Shown here in pieces: positions 17,604 through 27,648 of a stretch of 64,000 bases of DNA; positions within the stretch are counted from its first letter, which is position 1, and each line of letters starts with the position of its first letter. The translations under genes and the position numbers were made by a program. Source of the stretch: Stenotrophomonas acidaminiphila (GTDB lineage: Bacteria; Pseudomonadota; Gammaproteobacteria; Xanthomonadales; Xanthomonadaceae); contig NZ_LDJO01000008.1 of assembly GCF_001431595.1 (NCBI RefSeq), positions 57,460 through 121,459 on the forward strand, given 5' to 3'. The notes beneath the pieces were generated by a model. It made no database searches, had not been told where the DNA came from, and saw only the letters and a program-made list of their open reading frames with translations.

Positions 17604-19223
17604 TCACTGGAGAGCCGCGTGGCGGATCATCGCCGCGCGCTCGGCCAGCGGAAGCCGCTGCAGCTGACGACCAAGCGAAACCACGAACGCGCAGCGCTGC
17701 ATGGCATTCCAGCGCTCGGGCCTGTCGTTCAGGCGTCCGGCAAGATCGAGGTAGGCCTGCTGCGCCAGCCGCGAATAGGCCTGGCCATCGCGGAACACCT
17801 GCTCGGGCGTGGCGGTCCGGGGCGCCGCCTGTTCCGGCAGGGAGTCCACCAGCGCCGTCAGCCGCGACTGGTGGAACGAGAGCACGTCTCCGGGCATCGG
17901 CGACTGGAGGCCGGTCAATGCCGCGCAGCGGACCGCATCCTGGGCCTGCAGCGCTGCAGCGTATGCGTCCTGCTCCGGCTCCCACCAGGCGACCACTGCT
18001 GCATCCGAGGCACGGCGCAGCGCGTCGCGCTTGATATCGAACAGCATCGTGTCCTCGTGGTAGCCGAATGTGGCGCCATTGCCGTTGTCTGCTGCCCAAT
18101 ACATCTTCGATGCGTAGCTATCCACGACCTGCGGCAGGCGCCGGGCGGTGGCCGCCATCAAGGCGGCCATCGGATCCTGGGCATCCCTGCGTGCGATCAT
18201 GCTCTCCCAGCGGAGTCGCGCATCCGCTACCGCACCGCCCGCCGCATCGACCGCGGTCAGCCTGATCTTGCGGTCGAGCAGTTCCGCCGCCGTCAGCCAA
18301 TGCATGGCGCTGGCATCGGTATTGCGCTGGATATCGAGCAGATCCTCGCCGAACCCGGCTTTCCGAAGCAGCTCGCGGTATCTGCGGTCGACCTGTTCGA
18401 GCGACGGACGAAGCGCACTGGCCGGAAGATCCATCTGGCTGGAAGCGCGGTGCAGGCCGACGCGTGCCGACGCCAGCATCTGCCGGTCAGGCGACGCTGC
18501 CCATATCAACACGCAGGCACTGCTGCATTCGGAACGGATGCGCACCGGCATGCCGTGCCCGGCGATCCAGCGCCCGGCACGCTCGGCCTCGGCCATCAGT
18601 CCGCCCGGGCTGTCGATCGTCACCAGAGTGATGTCGGGATGCGCCGCCCAGGCCTTCTCGATGTCCGCAAGCAGGCGTGGCCCTATTTCTCCGGTGATGA
18701 GCAGCTGACCGCCGGCGGCGTCCACCTCCACGCGGGCGTTGGGCACGGCCTGCAGCACGTCCAGCAGGTCAGAGCGGAGGTGCTGCTGCGGCAGTGCGAA
18801 CGCCATGGCCAGCAGTGCAATGCCCAACGCATACAGCGCCGGCGGCGTCAGCCGGCGGCGTGGCAGGGAGGTGGCCAGCGCATAGGCCAGTGCGAGCGCC
18901 GCAAGCACGCAGGCCAGCACCGCCCCACTCGCCACCAGCCGTTCACCTGAACGCTCCGGAAGCGGAACCCATGCCTCCCATATCCAGTTCCAGCCCAACA
19001 GAACGGCCGCTCCCGTCACCAGTAGCAGCCACGCCAGCCAATGCCAGCCCGCGATCCGCCGTGATGCCCCCCAGCGGCGACCGAGCGACTGCCAGCCCGG
19101 CTCGGCCACACGCCAGGACATGGTGTCCCCCGCCAGTTCGCCCGCCGCGAAACGGCGCCTCACTTCATCCGTCGCCAACGGACCTTCGGTGGTGCCATCG
19201 CGACGCAACCAGATGGCGCTCAT
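17604..19223 (-). CDS. Membrane-anchored ClpP-like serine peptidase with N-terminal GYF_2 domain
   Basis: A 539-residue protein. The ATG at 19223 overlaps the upstream RDD gene stop by four bases and starts at a GYF_2 domain (WLRRDGTTEGPLATDEVRR through EPGWQSLG, residues 1-48). Three membrane helices follow (about residues 60-155), and then a periplasmic-side domain of the ClpP/crotonase type (about 170-300). In that domain TIDSPGGLMAEAERAG forms the oxyanion strand, ECSSACVLIWAAS carries the likely nucleophilic Ser, and ARVGLHRASS the likely His. These match the COG3904-type family as I know it. The C-terminal ~230 residues are not recognised. Coupling to another GYF_2 protein suggests a two-component membrane unit with a proteolytic role. 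Confidence 0.7.
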   Translation of the reverse strand: MSAIWLRRDGTTEGPLATDEVRRRFAAGELAGDTMSWRVAEPGWQSLGRRWGASRRIAGWHWLAWLLLVTGAAVLLGWNWIWEAWVPLPERSGERLVASGAVLACVLAALALAYALATSLPRRRLTPPALYALGIALLAMAFALPQQHLRSDLLDVLQAVPNARVEVDAAGGQLLITGEIGPRLLADIEKAWAAHPDITLVTIDSPGGLMAEAERAGRWIAGHGMPVRIRSECSSACVLIWAASPDRQMLASARVGLHRASSQMDLPASALRPSLEQVDRRYRELLRKAGFGEDLLDIQRNTDASAMHWLTAAELLDRKIRLTAVDAAGGAVADARLRWESMIARRDAQDPMAALMAATARRLPQVVDSYASKMYWAADNGNGATFGYHEDTMLFDIKRDALRRASDAAVVAWWEPEQDAYAAALQAQDAVRCAALTGLQSPMPGDVLSFHQSRLTALVDSLPEQAAPRTATPEQVFRDGQAYSRLAQQAYLDLAGRLNDRPERWNAMQRCAFVVSLGRQLQRLPLAERAAMIRHAALQ

Positions 19224-20044
19224 GCAAGCACGTCCCCGAGCATGTTCCATGCGACGACCAGCATCATCGGCACCACGATGGTGGCTGCGACCAGGGCTGC
19301 CTGCATCGCACCCCATGGCCTGTGGGTCACCACCCACCGGTCCATTGCATCCCATGTGGACACGCCATCGGACCTGAGCGTGGCATAGGCGAACCCATTG
19401 GCCACCAGGGTGATCAGCGGCAGCCCCAGTCCCTGGCCGACGAGCAGTACCGAGAACTCCCGCCGCAGCGCCGGCCACAGGCCGATCGGGCGCCCGTCGC
19501 GGTAGGTCACGCGCGTGCCGAACAGCCATTTGCCCGGGGTGGTGCCGGTCAGGCCCAGCAACGTTGCGCCGCAGACAATGATCCAGGCGTACAACATGAG
19601 GCTGGACAGCACGCCGCCGAGCACCATGCCCTTGCGTTCGGCGAACACGGCTTCATACGCCTGCGGGAAGTACGCCACCATGAGACTGGCCAGCACCCCG
19701 CTGCCGACGGACAGGAACAGCATCGTGTCGAAGGTGCGGCCGAAGAAGCGGCGCCATGGCGCGGGCCTCGCCTGCTGCCAGCCATCATCTTCCACCGCCA
19801 GGTCCGGCATGCCCGGCTCCGTCGCACCGCCGCGGAATCGCAACGACGCCCAATTCGTCCCGGTCGTGCGGGGAGCCGTCATCTCCGGCAGCGCGCGGGA
19901 TAGCGGAAGCCAATCACCGTCCATACCGGCCCGGATCTCCGCTTCACTGTCGAGTGCACCCTGCCCCCACAACACCCTGAGCTGCTCGATATCGTGCGGG
20001 CCATCGGCGACTGCGCCGTCCCGCCGGACATACCACTCCTGCAT
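19220..20044 (-). CDS. RDD-family membrane protein with N-terminal GYF_2 domain
   Basis: A 274-residue protein with a GYF_2 domain at the N-terminus (EWYVRRDGAVADGPHDIEQL through GDWLPLSRALPE). It is followed by a linker and an RDD membrane domain with at least four hydrophobic helices. The RDD signature is present as FGRTFDTMLFLSVGSG with TTPGKWLFGTRVTYRDGRP (about residues 150-185). The start at 20044 (MQEWYV) is preferred over an ATG four codons upstream because GGAGGGGG lies immediately before it. A TATAGT hexamer at 20084-20089 on this strand could be the -10 of the promoter. The stop overlaps the start of the ClpP-like gene. RDD proteins are membrane proteins of mostly unknown activity. 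Confidence 0.7.
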   Translation of the reverse strand: MQEWYVRRDGAVADGPHDIEQLRVLWGQGALDSEAEIRAGMDGDWLPLSRALPEMTAPRTTGTNWASLRFRGGATEPGMPDLAVEDDGWQQARPAPWRRFFGRTFDTMLFLSVGSGVLASLMVAYFPQAYEAVFAERKGMVLGGVLSSLMLYAWIIVCGATLLGLTGTTPGKWLFGTRVTYRDGRPIGLWPALRREFSVLLVGQGLGLPLITLVANGFAYATLRSDGVSTWDAMDRWVVTHRPWGAMQAALVAATIVVPMMLVVAWNMLGDVLA

Positions 20045-20158
20045 CCCCCCCTCCATGGCGCAATGGCCGGATTCCCCGCGCCGACTATAGCCGGCGGCAC
20101 ATGGGGAAGCACCGTCCCGGTCGGAGGCAGGATCGGCCCGGCGCTCGGCCCGGCGCGG

Positions 20159-23100
20159 TCAGCCGCGGTCGCGCAGGAACCGGGCCATCGACGAGACGCC
20201 CGGCACCGCCGGTTCGAACTCGCCGGCCACGTCGATGAAGCCGCGCATGACCGAGATCTCGCGCGGGCTGCGGCCCAGCGCGTCGCGCAGGTCGGGGTCG
20301 GCGCCGGCGCGCAGCAGGCGCTGCACCAGCAACGGCAGGCCATGCAGCGCGGCCAGGTGCAGCGGGCCGAAGCCGCGCGGATCGCGCACGTCCAGTGCCA
20401 CTTCTTCATCGAGCAGGCGTTCGACCGCGGCCAGCACCACGTGCTCGTCGCAGGCGGTGCCCGGCTCGGCACGCGCGCCCAGCAGCAGCAGCAACGGGGT
20501 GACCGTACCGGCCGAGGCCTGGTCCGGCTCGGCACCGGCCAGCAGCAGGGTGTCGAGCAGCGCCAGCAGCCGCGTGCGGTCGCGTGCGGTGAACCCGTAG
20601 AGCGCGGCGCAGTGCAGCGGCGCCAGCTGCTGGTCGTCGCCGGCATGCACGTCGGCGCCGGCGGTCAGCAGCTTGGCGGCGATGTCCGGCAGCCCCAGCG
20701 CCGCGGCCAGCATCAGCACGGTGACGCCGCCCGGCAGGCGGTGGTCGATGCGCGCACCGGCGTCGAGCAGGGCGGTGACGATCGCGGCCTGGCGCATGCT
20801 CACCGCCGCCGACAGCGGCGTGGCACCGCTGGCGGCCGCGTGCTGCGGGTCGGCACCGCGCGCCAGCAGCAGGTCCACCGTGGCCACGTGCCCGCCACCG
20901 GCCGCACGCAGCAGGCCGGTGCAGCCCTGGGCATCGACCGCATCCACCGGCAGCCCGAGTTCGACCAGGCGGCGCACCGCGTCGGCGTCGCCGGCCATCG
21001 CCGCGGCCGGCACGTCGGATTCGCGCAGTGCGCGCAGCGGCAACGGCCAGCCGCGCCAGTCCAGCCAGTCGGCCAGGTCGCGGCGGCCACTGGACAGCGC
21101 CACGCCGAGCGGCGTCTGCCCGTCGGCGGCGCGGGCGTCCGGCGAGGCACCATGCATCACCAGTTGTTTCAGCGAGGCCTCGCGCGCAAGCGCGGTGGCC
21201 AGGTGCAGCGCGGTCATGCCGTGGCTGTCGCGCGCCTCGCGGTCGACCCCATGCACCAGCAGCCAATGCTGCACCTTCAGCCAGCCCAGGCGTACCGCCA
21301 GCGCCAGCGGCGGATCGCCGGCGGGCGATGCGCCGAACGGGTCGGCGCCCTGTTCGAGCAGCTCCAGCACGAACTGCTCGGTACCGCGCGAGCCCTGGTC
21401 GTGCTGCACGCAGGCAGCCAGCAGGCGCCCCAGGCCGCCGCGGCCGGCGGGCGAAACCCCGTGCCGCAGCAGTACCTGCAGCGTGGGAACGGCATCCACG
21501 CCGCGCGCCAGCAGCGCGAACATCGGCGTGTCGCCGCAGGCATCGAGCACCTCGGCATCGGCACCGTGCGCCAGCAGCCAGTCGACCACGCGCGGCTGCA
21601 GCGCCAGCTCCACGTCGTGCAGCAGCGTGCCCAGTTCCCGTGCCGAACACAGCCGCGCCAGCGGTGCCATGCCCTCGGTGTTGCCGAAGGCCAGCGCCTC
21701 GCGCAGCAGTGCCAGCGGCGGACGGTCGTTGAGCTGTGGTGGCGTGGCCGCGCCATCGCCGGCGTCAGCGCCGGCAAGCGCGTCGCTGACCGCGGCCGGC
21801 AGCGGATACGCCGGATCCAGCAGCGAGACGATGCTCCAGCGGCCGGCGGCGGCGGCATGGTCGATGGCACGGCGGCCATCGGCGGCAACCACATCGGCGG
21901 CGACGCCCAGCTCCAGCAGGCGGCGCACCAGCGCCGCGGTCACGCTCTCGGCGCGGCAAGCCAGCAGCACGGCATTGCAGCCCTCGCCATCGACCGCGGT
22001 GACATCGGGTTTGTGCGCGAGCAGGCGCTCGAGCACGCCGGCATGCCCATGCGCGGCGGCATCCAGCCACGGCGTGCGGCCGCCGGCATCGCGCGGCTCG
22101 ACATTGGCGCCGGCCGCGAGCAGCGCATCGACGATGTCGCCGTGGCCGGCCGCGGCGGCCTCGTGCAGCGCGCTGCGGCGGCGGCGGTCGCGCGCGTCCA
22201 GACGTGCCTTGTGCTTGAGCAGCAGTTGCACGCCGGCGGCATCGTCGTCTTCGGTGGCGGCGGCGGGAATCAGTACCGGTACGCCGTCGGCGGGTTCGAC
22301 CCGGGCGCCGCGTTCGAGCAGGAACCGCGCCAGCCGCCAGTTACCGGCCTGGCAGGCCACCGCCAGCGGGCTGTGGCCTTCATGGTTGAGCGCGTCGATC
22401 TCGGCGGCGGCATCGCGCAGCAGCGCGGCCACGCCCGGGTCGGAACTGCGTGCGGCGTGGTGCAGCGGGGTGTTGCCGTCGGCGTCGGTGGCGCGCGGAT
22501 CGGCCCCGTTGGCCAGCAGGGTCATCACCGCCTCGGGGCGGCCATGCCAGCTGTCGCGGGTCGCCGCCAGCAGCGGGGTCATGCCGCGATGGGCCAGGTT
22601 CACGTCCACGCCGCGGCCGATCAGCGCGCGCAGCAGGCGCAGGTCCGGCAGCACCGCGGCCAGCACCACCAGGCTGCGCTGGTCGCGCGAATCGGCCGGC
22701 GGCGGCGCGTGCGGATCGGCGCCGGCATCGAGCAGCTGCAGGGCGCGGTCGACGCGCCCGGCGCGCGCGGCCTCGTACAGCTGCGGCACCCATTCGTGCT
22801 GCGCCATCGGCTCCAGCGGTGCCGGTTCGGCCAGCGCCTCGGCAAACGGATCGAAGGCCTGCACCGCCACGGCCGGCGCGGCCGGCGCCGCGGCCGGCAG
22901 CGCCTGCAGCGCGGCGTGCAGCAGCGGCGAGAACAGGGCGACGGCGATGGCCAGCGGCCAGCGCAGGCTGTCGCCGACCAGGCCCGGCCAGGCCGGCGCG
23001 ACCACCGCCGCGCACAGCAGGCACAGCACCAGCGCCGCGCCGACGCCATGCCAGGAGTCCATGGCCCGCGAGGACAGTGCCTGCCCCTGCGCGCGCAGGG

Positions 23101-23485
23101 TGCCGCCCTCGCGTTCCAGCGCCTGCCACAGCGGCCAGGTGCGCCACAGCGCGGCCACCGCGATGCTCAGCGCCACGCACAGGGCCAGCACCGCCTGCAG
23201 GCTGCCGCTGTCGTGCAGCGCCGCCAGCGGCCAGGACACAAGCAATGCCAGCAACAGCGTGCCGGCGGTCCACACCGCAAGCAGGCCCGGCAGGTCCTGC
23301 CGTGGCAACGCGGACAGCGGCGCAGGGGCTCGCGTGCGCCGCCACCACGACACTCCCAGCGCGAACGCGGGCTGCGCCAGCAGGCCGCACGCGGCGGCCG
23401 CCACGCCACCGAACCCGGCGGCGAGCGCGAGCAGCGCGCCGAGCGCCAGCGCGCCGAGGGCACGGGTACGGCGGGCGTCAGTCAT
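20159..23485 (-). CDS. Large ankyrin-repeat membrane protein
   Basis: A 1,108-residue protein. The first ~220 residues contain four or five hydrophobic segments (for example [18 protein letters not shown] and [17 protein letters not shown]). The remaining ~880 residues are a long array of ankyrin repeats of about 33 residues. Typical turns are [56 protein letters not shown] and [25 protein letters not shown]. At least twenty copies, some degenerate, are visible. It is probably an inner-membrane protein with a cytoplasmic protein-interaction arm. The partner and role are unknown. It starts within the last codons of ycgL (8-base overlap), so the two are likely an operon. Confidence 0.8.
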   Translation of the reverse strand: MTDARRTRALGALALGALLALAAGFGGVAAAACGLLAQPAFALGVSWWRRTRAPAPLSALPRQDLPGLLAVWTAGTLLLALLVSWPLAALHDSGSLQAVLALCVALSIAVAALWRTWPLWQALEREGGTLRAQGQALSSRAMDSWHGVGAALVLCLLCAAVVAPAWPGLVGDSLRWPLAIAVALFSPLLHAALQALPAAAPAAPAVAVQAFDPFAEALAEPAPLEPMAQHEWVPQLYEAARAGRVDRALQLLDAGADPHAPPPADSRDQRSLVVLAAVLPDLRLLRALIGRGVDVNLAHRGMTPLLAATRDSWHGRPEAVMTLLANGADPRATDADGNTPLHHAARSSDPGVAALLRDAAAEIDALNHEGHSPLAVACQAGNWRLARFLLERGARVEPADGVPVLIPAAATEDDDAAGVQLLLKHKARLDARDRRRRSALHEAAAAGHGDIVDALLAAGANVEPRDAGGRTPWLDAAAHGHAGVLERLLAHKPDVTAVDGEGCNAVLLACRAESVTAALVRRLLELGVAADVVAADGRRAIDHAAAAGRWSIVSLLDPAYPLPAAVSDALAGADAGDGAATPPQLNDRPPLALLREALAFGNTEGMAPLARLCSARELGTLLHDVELALQPRVVDWLLAHGADAEVLDACGDTPMFALLARGVDAVPTLQVLLRHGVSPAGRGGLGRLLAACVQHDQGSRGTEQFVLELLEQGADPFGASPAGDPPLALAVRLGWLKVQHWLLVHGVDREARDSHGMTALHLATALAREASLKQLVMHGASPDARAADGQTPLGVALSSGRRDLADWLDWRGWPLPLRALRESDVPAAAMAGDADAVRRLVELGLPVDAVDAQGCTGLLRAAGGGHVATVDLLLARGADPQHAAASGATPLSAAVSMRQAAIVTALLDAGARIDHRLPGGVTVLMLAAALGLPDIAAKLLTAGADVHAGDDQQLAPLHCAALYGFTARDRTRLLALLDTLLLAGAEPDQASAGTVTPLLLLLGARAEPGTACDEHVVLAAVERLLDEEVALDVRDPRGFGPLHLAALHGLPLLVQRLLRAGADPDLRDALGRSPREISVMRGFIDVAGEFEPAVPGVSSMARFLRDRG

Positions 23486-23753
23486 CGCGGCCGTCGATGC
23501 GGGCGATCTTCACCGGCGCCAGGGGCTGCGGTGGCAGCTGCAGATGGAACCCGTGCGCGGCCAGGTTGGCACGCACCTGCGCGGCGTCGGCCTGGGCCAG
23601 GCGCCGTTCCGGGGTCAGCGCGACTTCCAGCACGAACGCGAACGGCGCCAGGGCGGCGCCGAGCGTGGCCGGGATCGCATCGAAGTTGTCGCGCTTGGCA
23701 AGGTAGACGTAGGTGTCCTGCTTGCGTTGGCTTTTGTAGACGTAGGCTTGCAT
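23478..23753 (-). CDS. ycgL: YcgL domain protein
   Basis: A 91-residue protein of the YcgL (DUF709) family, small cytoplasmic proteins of unknown function found in gammaproteobacteria. The family N-terminus [20 protein letters not shown] is clear and fixes the start at 23753; the longer upstream frame carries no related sequence. The middle [34 protein letters not shown] is the conserved core. The last bases overlap the start of the ankyrin-repeat gene, suggesting co-transcription. It diverges from the pigment ketosynthase gene across about 210 bases. Confidence 0.88.
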   Translation of the reverse strand: MQAYVYKSQRKQDTYVYLAKRDNFDAIPATLGAALAPFAFVLEVALTPERRLAQADAAQVRANLAAHGFHLQLPPQPLAPVKIARIDGRDD

Positions 23754-23929
23754 GCCCGCGGGCGTTGCCCTGCTTGGGAATCCAAGTGATTGTGTCGGAA
23801 ACCCGACGCCGGTGAAAGGCATTGCCGTACGCCGCCGTCCGCATCTTTGCCGGGGCTTCATTCATTTTCATCAAGAAACGCGCACGCCATCACCCTGCCG
23901 GGACACCGTACGGTGGACGGGCGCCCCGA

Positions 23930-23935
23930 TATACT
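23930..23935 (+). promoter_or_regulatory. Candidate -10 element of the pigment ketosynthase operon
   Basis: TATACT lies 30 bases before the GTG start of the ketosynthase gene, in the spacer between divergent ycgL and the pigment genes. No good -35 hexamer is found at 16-18 bases, so the call rests on the -10 alone. Confidence 0.3.
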
Positions 23936-23964
23936 CGCGCCCCGCCCAATGCCCGGAAGACCGC

Positions 23965-25188
23965 GTGACCGCCGCCTCGCCACCGCGCCTGCTCCCGCTG
24001 AACATCCTTGCGCACAGCGCCACCACCGCGCTGGGCGCCGGGCTGGATGCGCAGCGCCAGGCGCTGGCACAAGGCCGCAGCGGCCTGCGCCGCAACGATT
24101 TCGGCGCCGACCCGCTGGACTGCTGGATCGGCCGCGTCGACGGCGTGGAGGAGGTGGCACTGCCGCCGGCACTGGCCGGCCTGGAATGCCGCAACAACGC
24201 ATTGGCGTGGCTGGCGCTGCAGCAGGACGGCCTGCTCGACGCCGTGGCCGCGGTCGTCGCCCGCCACGGCGCCAGCCGCGTGGCGGTGGTGATGGGCACC
24301 TCCACTTCCGCCATCGGCGCCACCGAGGAGGCGTACGCGCGCCTGCACACCGACAGCGCCGGCGTGGCGCATTTCCCGCCGGAGCTGCAGCGCCCGCGCA
24401 TCCACACCCCGCATGCGCTGGGCGATTTCGTCCGCGCCGCCACCGGGCTGCGCGGCCCCTGCGTGACCGTGGCCACCGCCTGCTCGTCGAGCGCCAAGGT
24501 GTTCGCGCAGGCTGCGCGGCTGATCCATGCCGGCTTCGCCGATGCCGCCCTGGTCGGTGGGGTCGATACCCTGTGCGGCAGCGTGCTGTTCGGCTTCCAC
24601 TCGCTGCAGCTGGTCGCCACTGCGCCGTGCCAGCCGTTCGACGCGCGCCGCAGCGGGCTGTCGCTGGGCGAGGCCGGCGGCTATGCGGTGCTGGAACGCG
24701 CCGGCGCCGGCCCGGAGACCGCGCTGCAGCTGAGCGGATACGGCGAATCCAGCGACGCCCACCACATGTCGGCGCCGCATCCGCAGGGGCTGGGCGCGCG
24801 CCTGGCGATGCAGCAGGCGCTGCACAGCGCCGGACTCGAGCCCGCGCAGCTGGGTTACCTCAACCTGCACGGCACCTCGACCCCGGCCAACGACGGCGTC
24901 GAGGCCGCCGCGGTGGCGGCGCTGTTCCCGCCGTCGCTGCATGCCAGCTCGACCAAGGGCTGGACCGGCCACACCCTGGGCGCGGCCGGCATCGTCGAGT
25001 CGGTGTTCGCGCTGCTGGCCTTGTCCGACGGGCTGCTGCCGGGCACGCTCAACAGCACGGTTCCCGATCCGGCCTGCGGGCCGCAGATCCGGTTCGACAA
25101 TGCGCGGGCGGATATCCGCCATGCGATGAACAACTCTTTCGGCTTCGGCGGCAACAACTGCTCGCTGGTGTTCGGCAAGGTGGGATGA
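23965..25188 (+). CDS. Beta-ketoacyl-ACP synthase of the aryl polyene/xanthomonadin pathway
   Basis: A 407-residue KAS II-type ketosynthase that should elongate the polyene chain on the carrier protein in the cytoplasm. The GTG at 23965 is used because GGAAG lies six bases upstream; the frame further upstream has no homology. The full Cys-His-His triad is present: VTVATACSSSAKVF (Cys at about residue 171), LNLHGTSTPAND (His at about 306) and STKGWTGHTLGAAG (His at about 337). It ends with the NNSFGFGGNN motif of the family. It is followed by an inactive partner (chain-length factor) with ATGA overlap and then by a glycosyltransferase, forming a plus-strand three-gene operon. Confidence 0.9.
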   Translation: MTAASPPRLLPLNILAHSATTALGAGLDAQRQALAQGRSGLRRNDFGADPLDCWIGRVDGVEEVALPPALAGLECRNNALAWLALQQDGLLDAVAAVVARHGASRVAVVMGTSTSAIGATEEAYARLHTDSAGVAHFPPELQRPRIHTPHALGDFVRAATGLRGPCVTVATACSSSAKVFAQAARLIHAGFADAALVGGVDTLCGSVLFGFHSLQLVATAPCQPFDARRSGLSLGEAGGYAVLERAGAGPETALQLSGYGESSDAHHMSAPHPQGLGARLAMQQALHSAGLEPAQLGYLNLHGTSTPANDGVEAAAVAALFPPSLHASSTKGWTGHTLGAAGIVESVFALLALSDGLLPGTLNSTVPDPACGPQIRFDNARADIRHAMNNSFGFGGNNCSLVFGKVG

Positions 25189-25982
25189 GGCGCATGCGCG
25201 AAGCGGTCGTCGAAGGCATCGGATTCTGGGGCAGCGGGCTGCCCGACTGGGACGCGGCGTGCGCCTGGGCGCGGGTGGGCGTGCAGCCGGCGCAGGTGCC
25301 GGCGCGGCCGGCGCCGATGCTGCTGGCCGCCAACGAGCGCCGCCGCGCACCGGCCACCGTCGCAGTGGCGCTGGAAGCGGCACTCGCCGCCTGCGAGGCG
25401 GCCGGGCGCGAAGCGGCGGAGTTGCCGTCGGTGTTCACCTCCACCCATGGCGAGATGTCGATCAGCGACTACATGTGCACGACGCTGGCCAGCGACCCGC
25501 GCGCGATATCGCCGACCCGCTTCCACAACTCGGTGCACAACGCCGCCGCCGGCTACTGGACCATCGGCACCGGCGCGCACGTACCGGCCACCGCGATCAG
25601 CGCCGGCCGCGCCAGCTTCGCGCAGGGCCTGGTCGAGGCGATGGCGCAGCTGGCCGCCGGCAGCGAGGCGGTGCTGCTGGTCGCCTACGACGGCCCGGCG
25701 TGCGGGCCGCTCGGCGAAGTGGCCCCCAGCGAAGGCCTGCTCGGCGTCGCCCTGGTGCTGTCGCGCACGCCCTGCGCCGGGCTGCCGACGCTGCGCATGG
25801 CGCTGGAGCCATGCGCCGGCACCGACGCCGCCGATGATGCCGGGCCGTTGTCGCGGCGGCTGGCCGGCAATGCGATGCAGCCGGCGTTGCCGCTGCTGGA
25901 GGCGCTGGCGCTGGAACGCACGCAGGTGCTGCTGCCGGCCGGCCCGGACCAGGCGCTGCGGATCGACATCGGCCATGGCTGA
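25185..25982 (+). CDS. Ketosynthase chain-length-factor-like subunit
   Basis: A 265-residue truncated ketosynthase-like protein. The ATG at 25185 overlaps the stop of the ketosynthase (ATGA); another ATG nine bases later is possible. It has only the N-terminal half of the thiolase fold. SVFTSTHGEMSISDYMCTTL and SPTRFHNSVHNAAAGYW stand where the active-site region would be, and no nucleophilic Cys is in the elbow (AISAGRASFAQGL). Proteins of this kind accompany the catalytic ketosynthase in aryl polyene clusters and act as partner or chain-length factor. The coupling to the preceding gene supports a heterodimer. Confidence 0.8.
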   Translation: MRRMREAVVEGIGFWGSGLPDWDAACAWARVGVQPAQVPARPAPMLLAANERRRAPATVAVALEAALAACEAAGREAAELPSVFTSTHGEMSISDYMCTTLASDPRAISPTRFHNSVHNAAAGYWTIGTGAHVPATAISAGRASFAQGLVEAMAQLAAGSEAVLLVAYDGPACGPLGEVAPSEGLLGVALVLSRTPCAGLPTLRMALEPCAGTDAADDAGPLSRRLAGNAMQPALPLLEALALERTQVLLPAGPDQALRIDIGHG

Positions 25983-26760
25983 TTCCCGCATGTTGCGCCC
26001 GGACGACGTGGCGGTGGTGATCCCGGCGCTCAACGAAGCGCTGCGCATCCGCGAGGTCGTGAGCGGCGCGCTCGCGTTCTGCCCGCACGTGATCGTGGTC
26101 GACGACGGCTCCGACGACGGCACCGTCGAGTGCATCGCCGACCTGCCGGTCACCGTGCTGCGCCACGCGCGCCGCGGCGGCAAGGGCCAGGCGCTGCGCA
26201 GCGGGTTCGCCGAAGCCGTGCGGCGCGGCCTGCGCGGCGTGCTGACCATGGACGGCGACGGCCAGCACGCGGCGACCGACCTGCCACGGCTACTGGCCAG
26301 CGCCAACCGCCACCCCGGCTGCATCATCATCGGCGCGCGGCTGCGCAAGCGCGCCTCGCAGCCGCTGCTGCGGCGGCTGGCCAACGAGTTCGGCGACTGG
26401 GGCGTGGCCTGGGGCACGCACTACCAGGTCGCCGACAGCCAGAGCGGGCAGCGCTTCTACCCGGCCGGGGTGATCGCCATGCGCGACGTGCCCGGCGAGG
26501 ACTTCGTGTTCGAGGCGCAGGTGCTGATCTCGGCGGCACGGCAACTGGGCACGCGCTGCGTGTCGGTGCCGATCGAATCGCGCTACCGCAGCGCCGACCG
26601 CGACGAGTGTTTCCGCCCCAGCCACTTCCGCCCGCTGCGCGATCTCACCCGGATCACCGTGCACATCGTGCGGCTGGCGCTGCGCCATGGCGACGTGCGC
26701 AGGGTCCACCGCAGCATCCGCGCCAACCCGCCGCTCATCGACGACACCCCGAGCGGGTGA
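25975..26760 (+). CDS. Family 2 glycosyltransferase of the pigment cluster
   Basis: A 261-residue GT-A fold glycosyltransferase of family 2, cytoplasmic or membrane-associated. AVVIPALNEALRIREVV and VIVVDDGSDDGT (residues about 12-50) form the nucleotide-sugar site, and LTMDGDGQHAATDL holds the DxD metal motif. The conserved SGQRFYPAGV and EDFVFEAQVLISAAR segments follow. No transmembrane helix is seen. The start overlaps the upstream gene by 8 bases. In xanthomonadin and aryl polyene clusters such enzymes are thought to help attach the polyene to its lipid or glycerol head group; the donor sugar is not known from sequence. Confidence 0.85.
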   Translation: MADSRMLRPDDVAVVIPALNEALRIREVVSGALAFCPHVIVVDDGSDDGTVECIADLPVTVLRHARRGGKGQALRSGFAEAVRRGLRGVLTMDGDGQHAATDLPRLLASANRHPGCIIIGARLRKRASQPLLRRLANEFGDWGVAWGTHYQVADSQSGQRFYPAGVIAMRDVPGEDFVFEAQVLISAARQLGTRCVSVPIESRYRSADRDECFRPSHFRPLRDLTRITVHIVRLALRHGDVRRVHRSIRANPPLIDDTPSG

Positions 26761-26797
26761 ACCGCGCCGCCGGCCGCTGGCCGCATCCGCCGGCGGC

Positions 26798-27535
26798 TCA
26801 GCCCATGCCGCCGTTGACGCCGATCACCTGGCCGTTGATGTAACCGGCGTCGTCGCTGCACAGGAACGCCACCAGCGCCGCCACTTCCTCCGGGCGGCCC
26901 GCGCGTGCGGCCGGTACGGTCTGCCTGATCAGCTCCGGCGGGAACGCATCGCCGGCCATCCGGCCTTCGATCACCCCCGGGGCGACGACATTGACGCTGA
27001 TGCCGCGGCTGGCCATCTCCCGCGCCAGCGACTTCGAGGCCCCGTGCAACGCCGCCTTGGCCGCCGCGTAGTTGGTCTGGCCACGGTTGCCGAGCACCGC
27101 CGCCACCGACGAGACGCTGACGATGCGACCCCAGCGCGTGCGCGCCATCGGCAGCAGCAGCGGCTGGGTGACGTGGAAGAAACCGTGCAGCGACACGTCG
27201 ATCACCCGCCGCCAGCGCGCCGCATCCATGCCGGCCATCGGTGCGTCGTCGTGCACCCCGGCGTTGTTGACCACGATCTGGATCGGGCCGTCGGCCAGCA
27301 GGCCGTCCAGCGCCGCCGCGGTGGCCTCGCCGTCGGCCACGTCGAAGGCAACCGCCTGTGCGCTGCCCCCGGCGGCGGCGATCTCCGCGGCCACGGCCTG
27401 CGCGCGCGCCAGGTTGCCGTTGGCATGCACGATCACGTGCGCGCCGGCCGCTGCCAGCCGCCGGCAGATCGCCCCGCCCAGGTCGCCACTGCCGCCGGTC
27501 ACCAGCGCGCGTCGTTTGTTGTCGATGTCGGCCAT
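26798..27535 (-). CDS. 3-oxoacyl-ACP reductase (FabG-like) of the pigment cluster
   Basis: A 245-residue classical short-chain dehydrogenase of the FabG type, reducing the beta-keto group after each extension. It starts MADIDNKRRALVTGGSGDLGG, with the TGxxxGxG cofactor turn. Further on are VNNAGVHDD (NNAG), the catalytic Ser in VSVSSVAAVLGNRGQ, the Tyr-x-x-x-Lys as NYAAAKAALHG, and the C-terminal GYINGQVIGVNGGMG ending typical of FabG. It converges with the glycosyltransferase gene, leaving a 37-base gap. It is separated from the other minus-strand pigment genes by the TetR/TonB-receptor/phosphatase module. Confidence 0.88.
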   Translation of the reverse strand: MADIDNKRRALVTGGSGDLGGAICRRLAAAGAHVIVHANGNLARAQAVAAEIAAAGGSAQAVAFDVADGEATAAALDGLLADGPIQIVVNNAGVHDDAPMAGMDAARWRRVIDVSLHGFFHVTQPLLLPMARTRWGRIVSVSSVAAVLGNRGQTNYAAAKAALHGASKSLAREMASRGISVNVVAPGVIEGRMAGDAFPPELIRQTVPAARAGRPEEVAALVAFLCSDDAGYINGQVIGVNGGMG

Positions 27536-27648
27536 GCCGGTGTTCCACTTCCGCTGCGAGCGCGCAGCCTGTCGCAAAGCGGCGGGCAGGGCAAGCCGGC
27601 GCGGACGCCCCCGGCGCCGCGCGCACGGGGGCATGGATGCGGCCGCGG

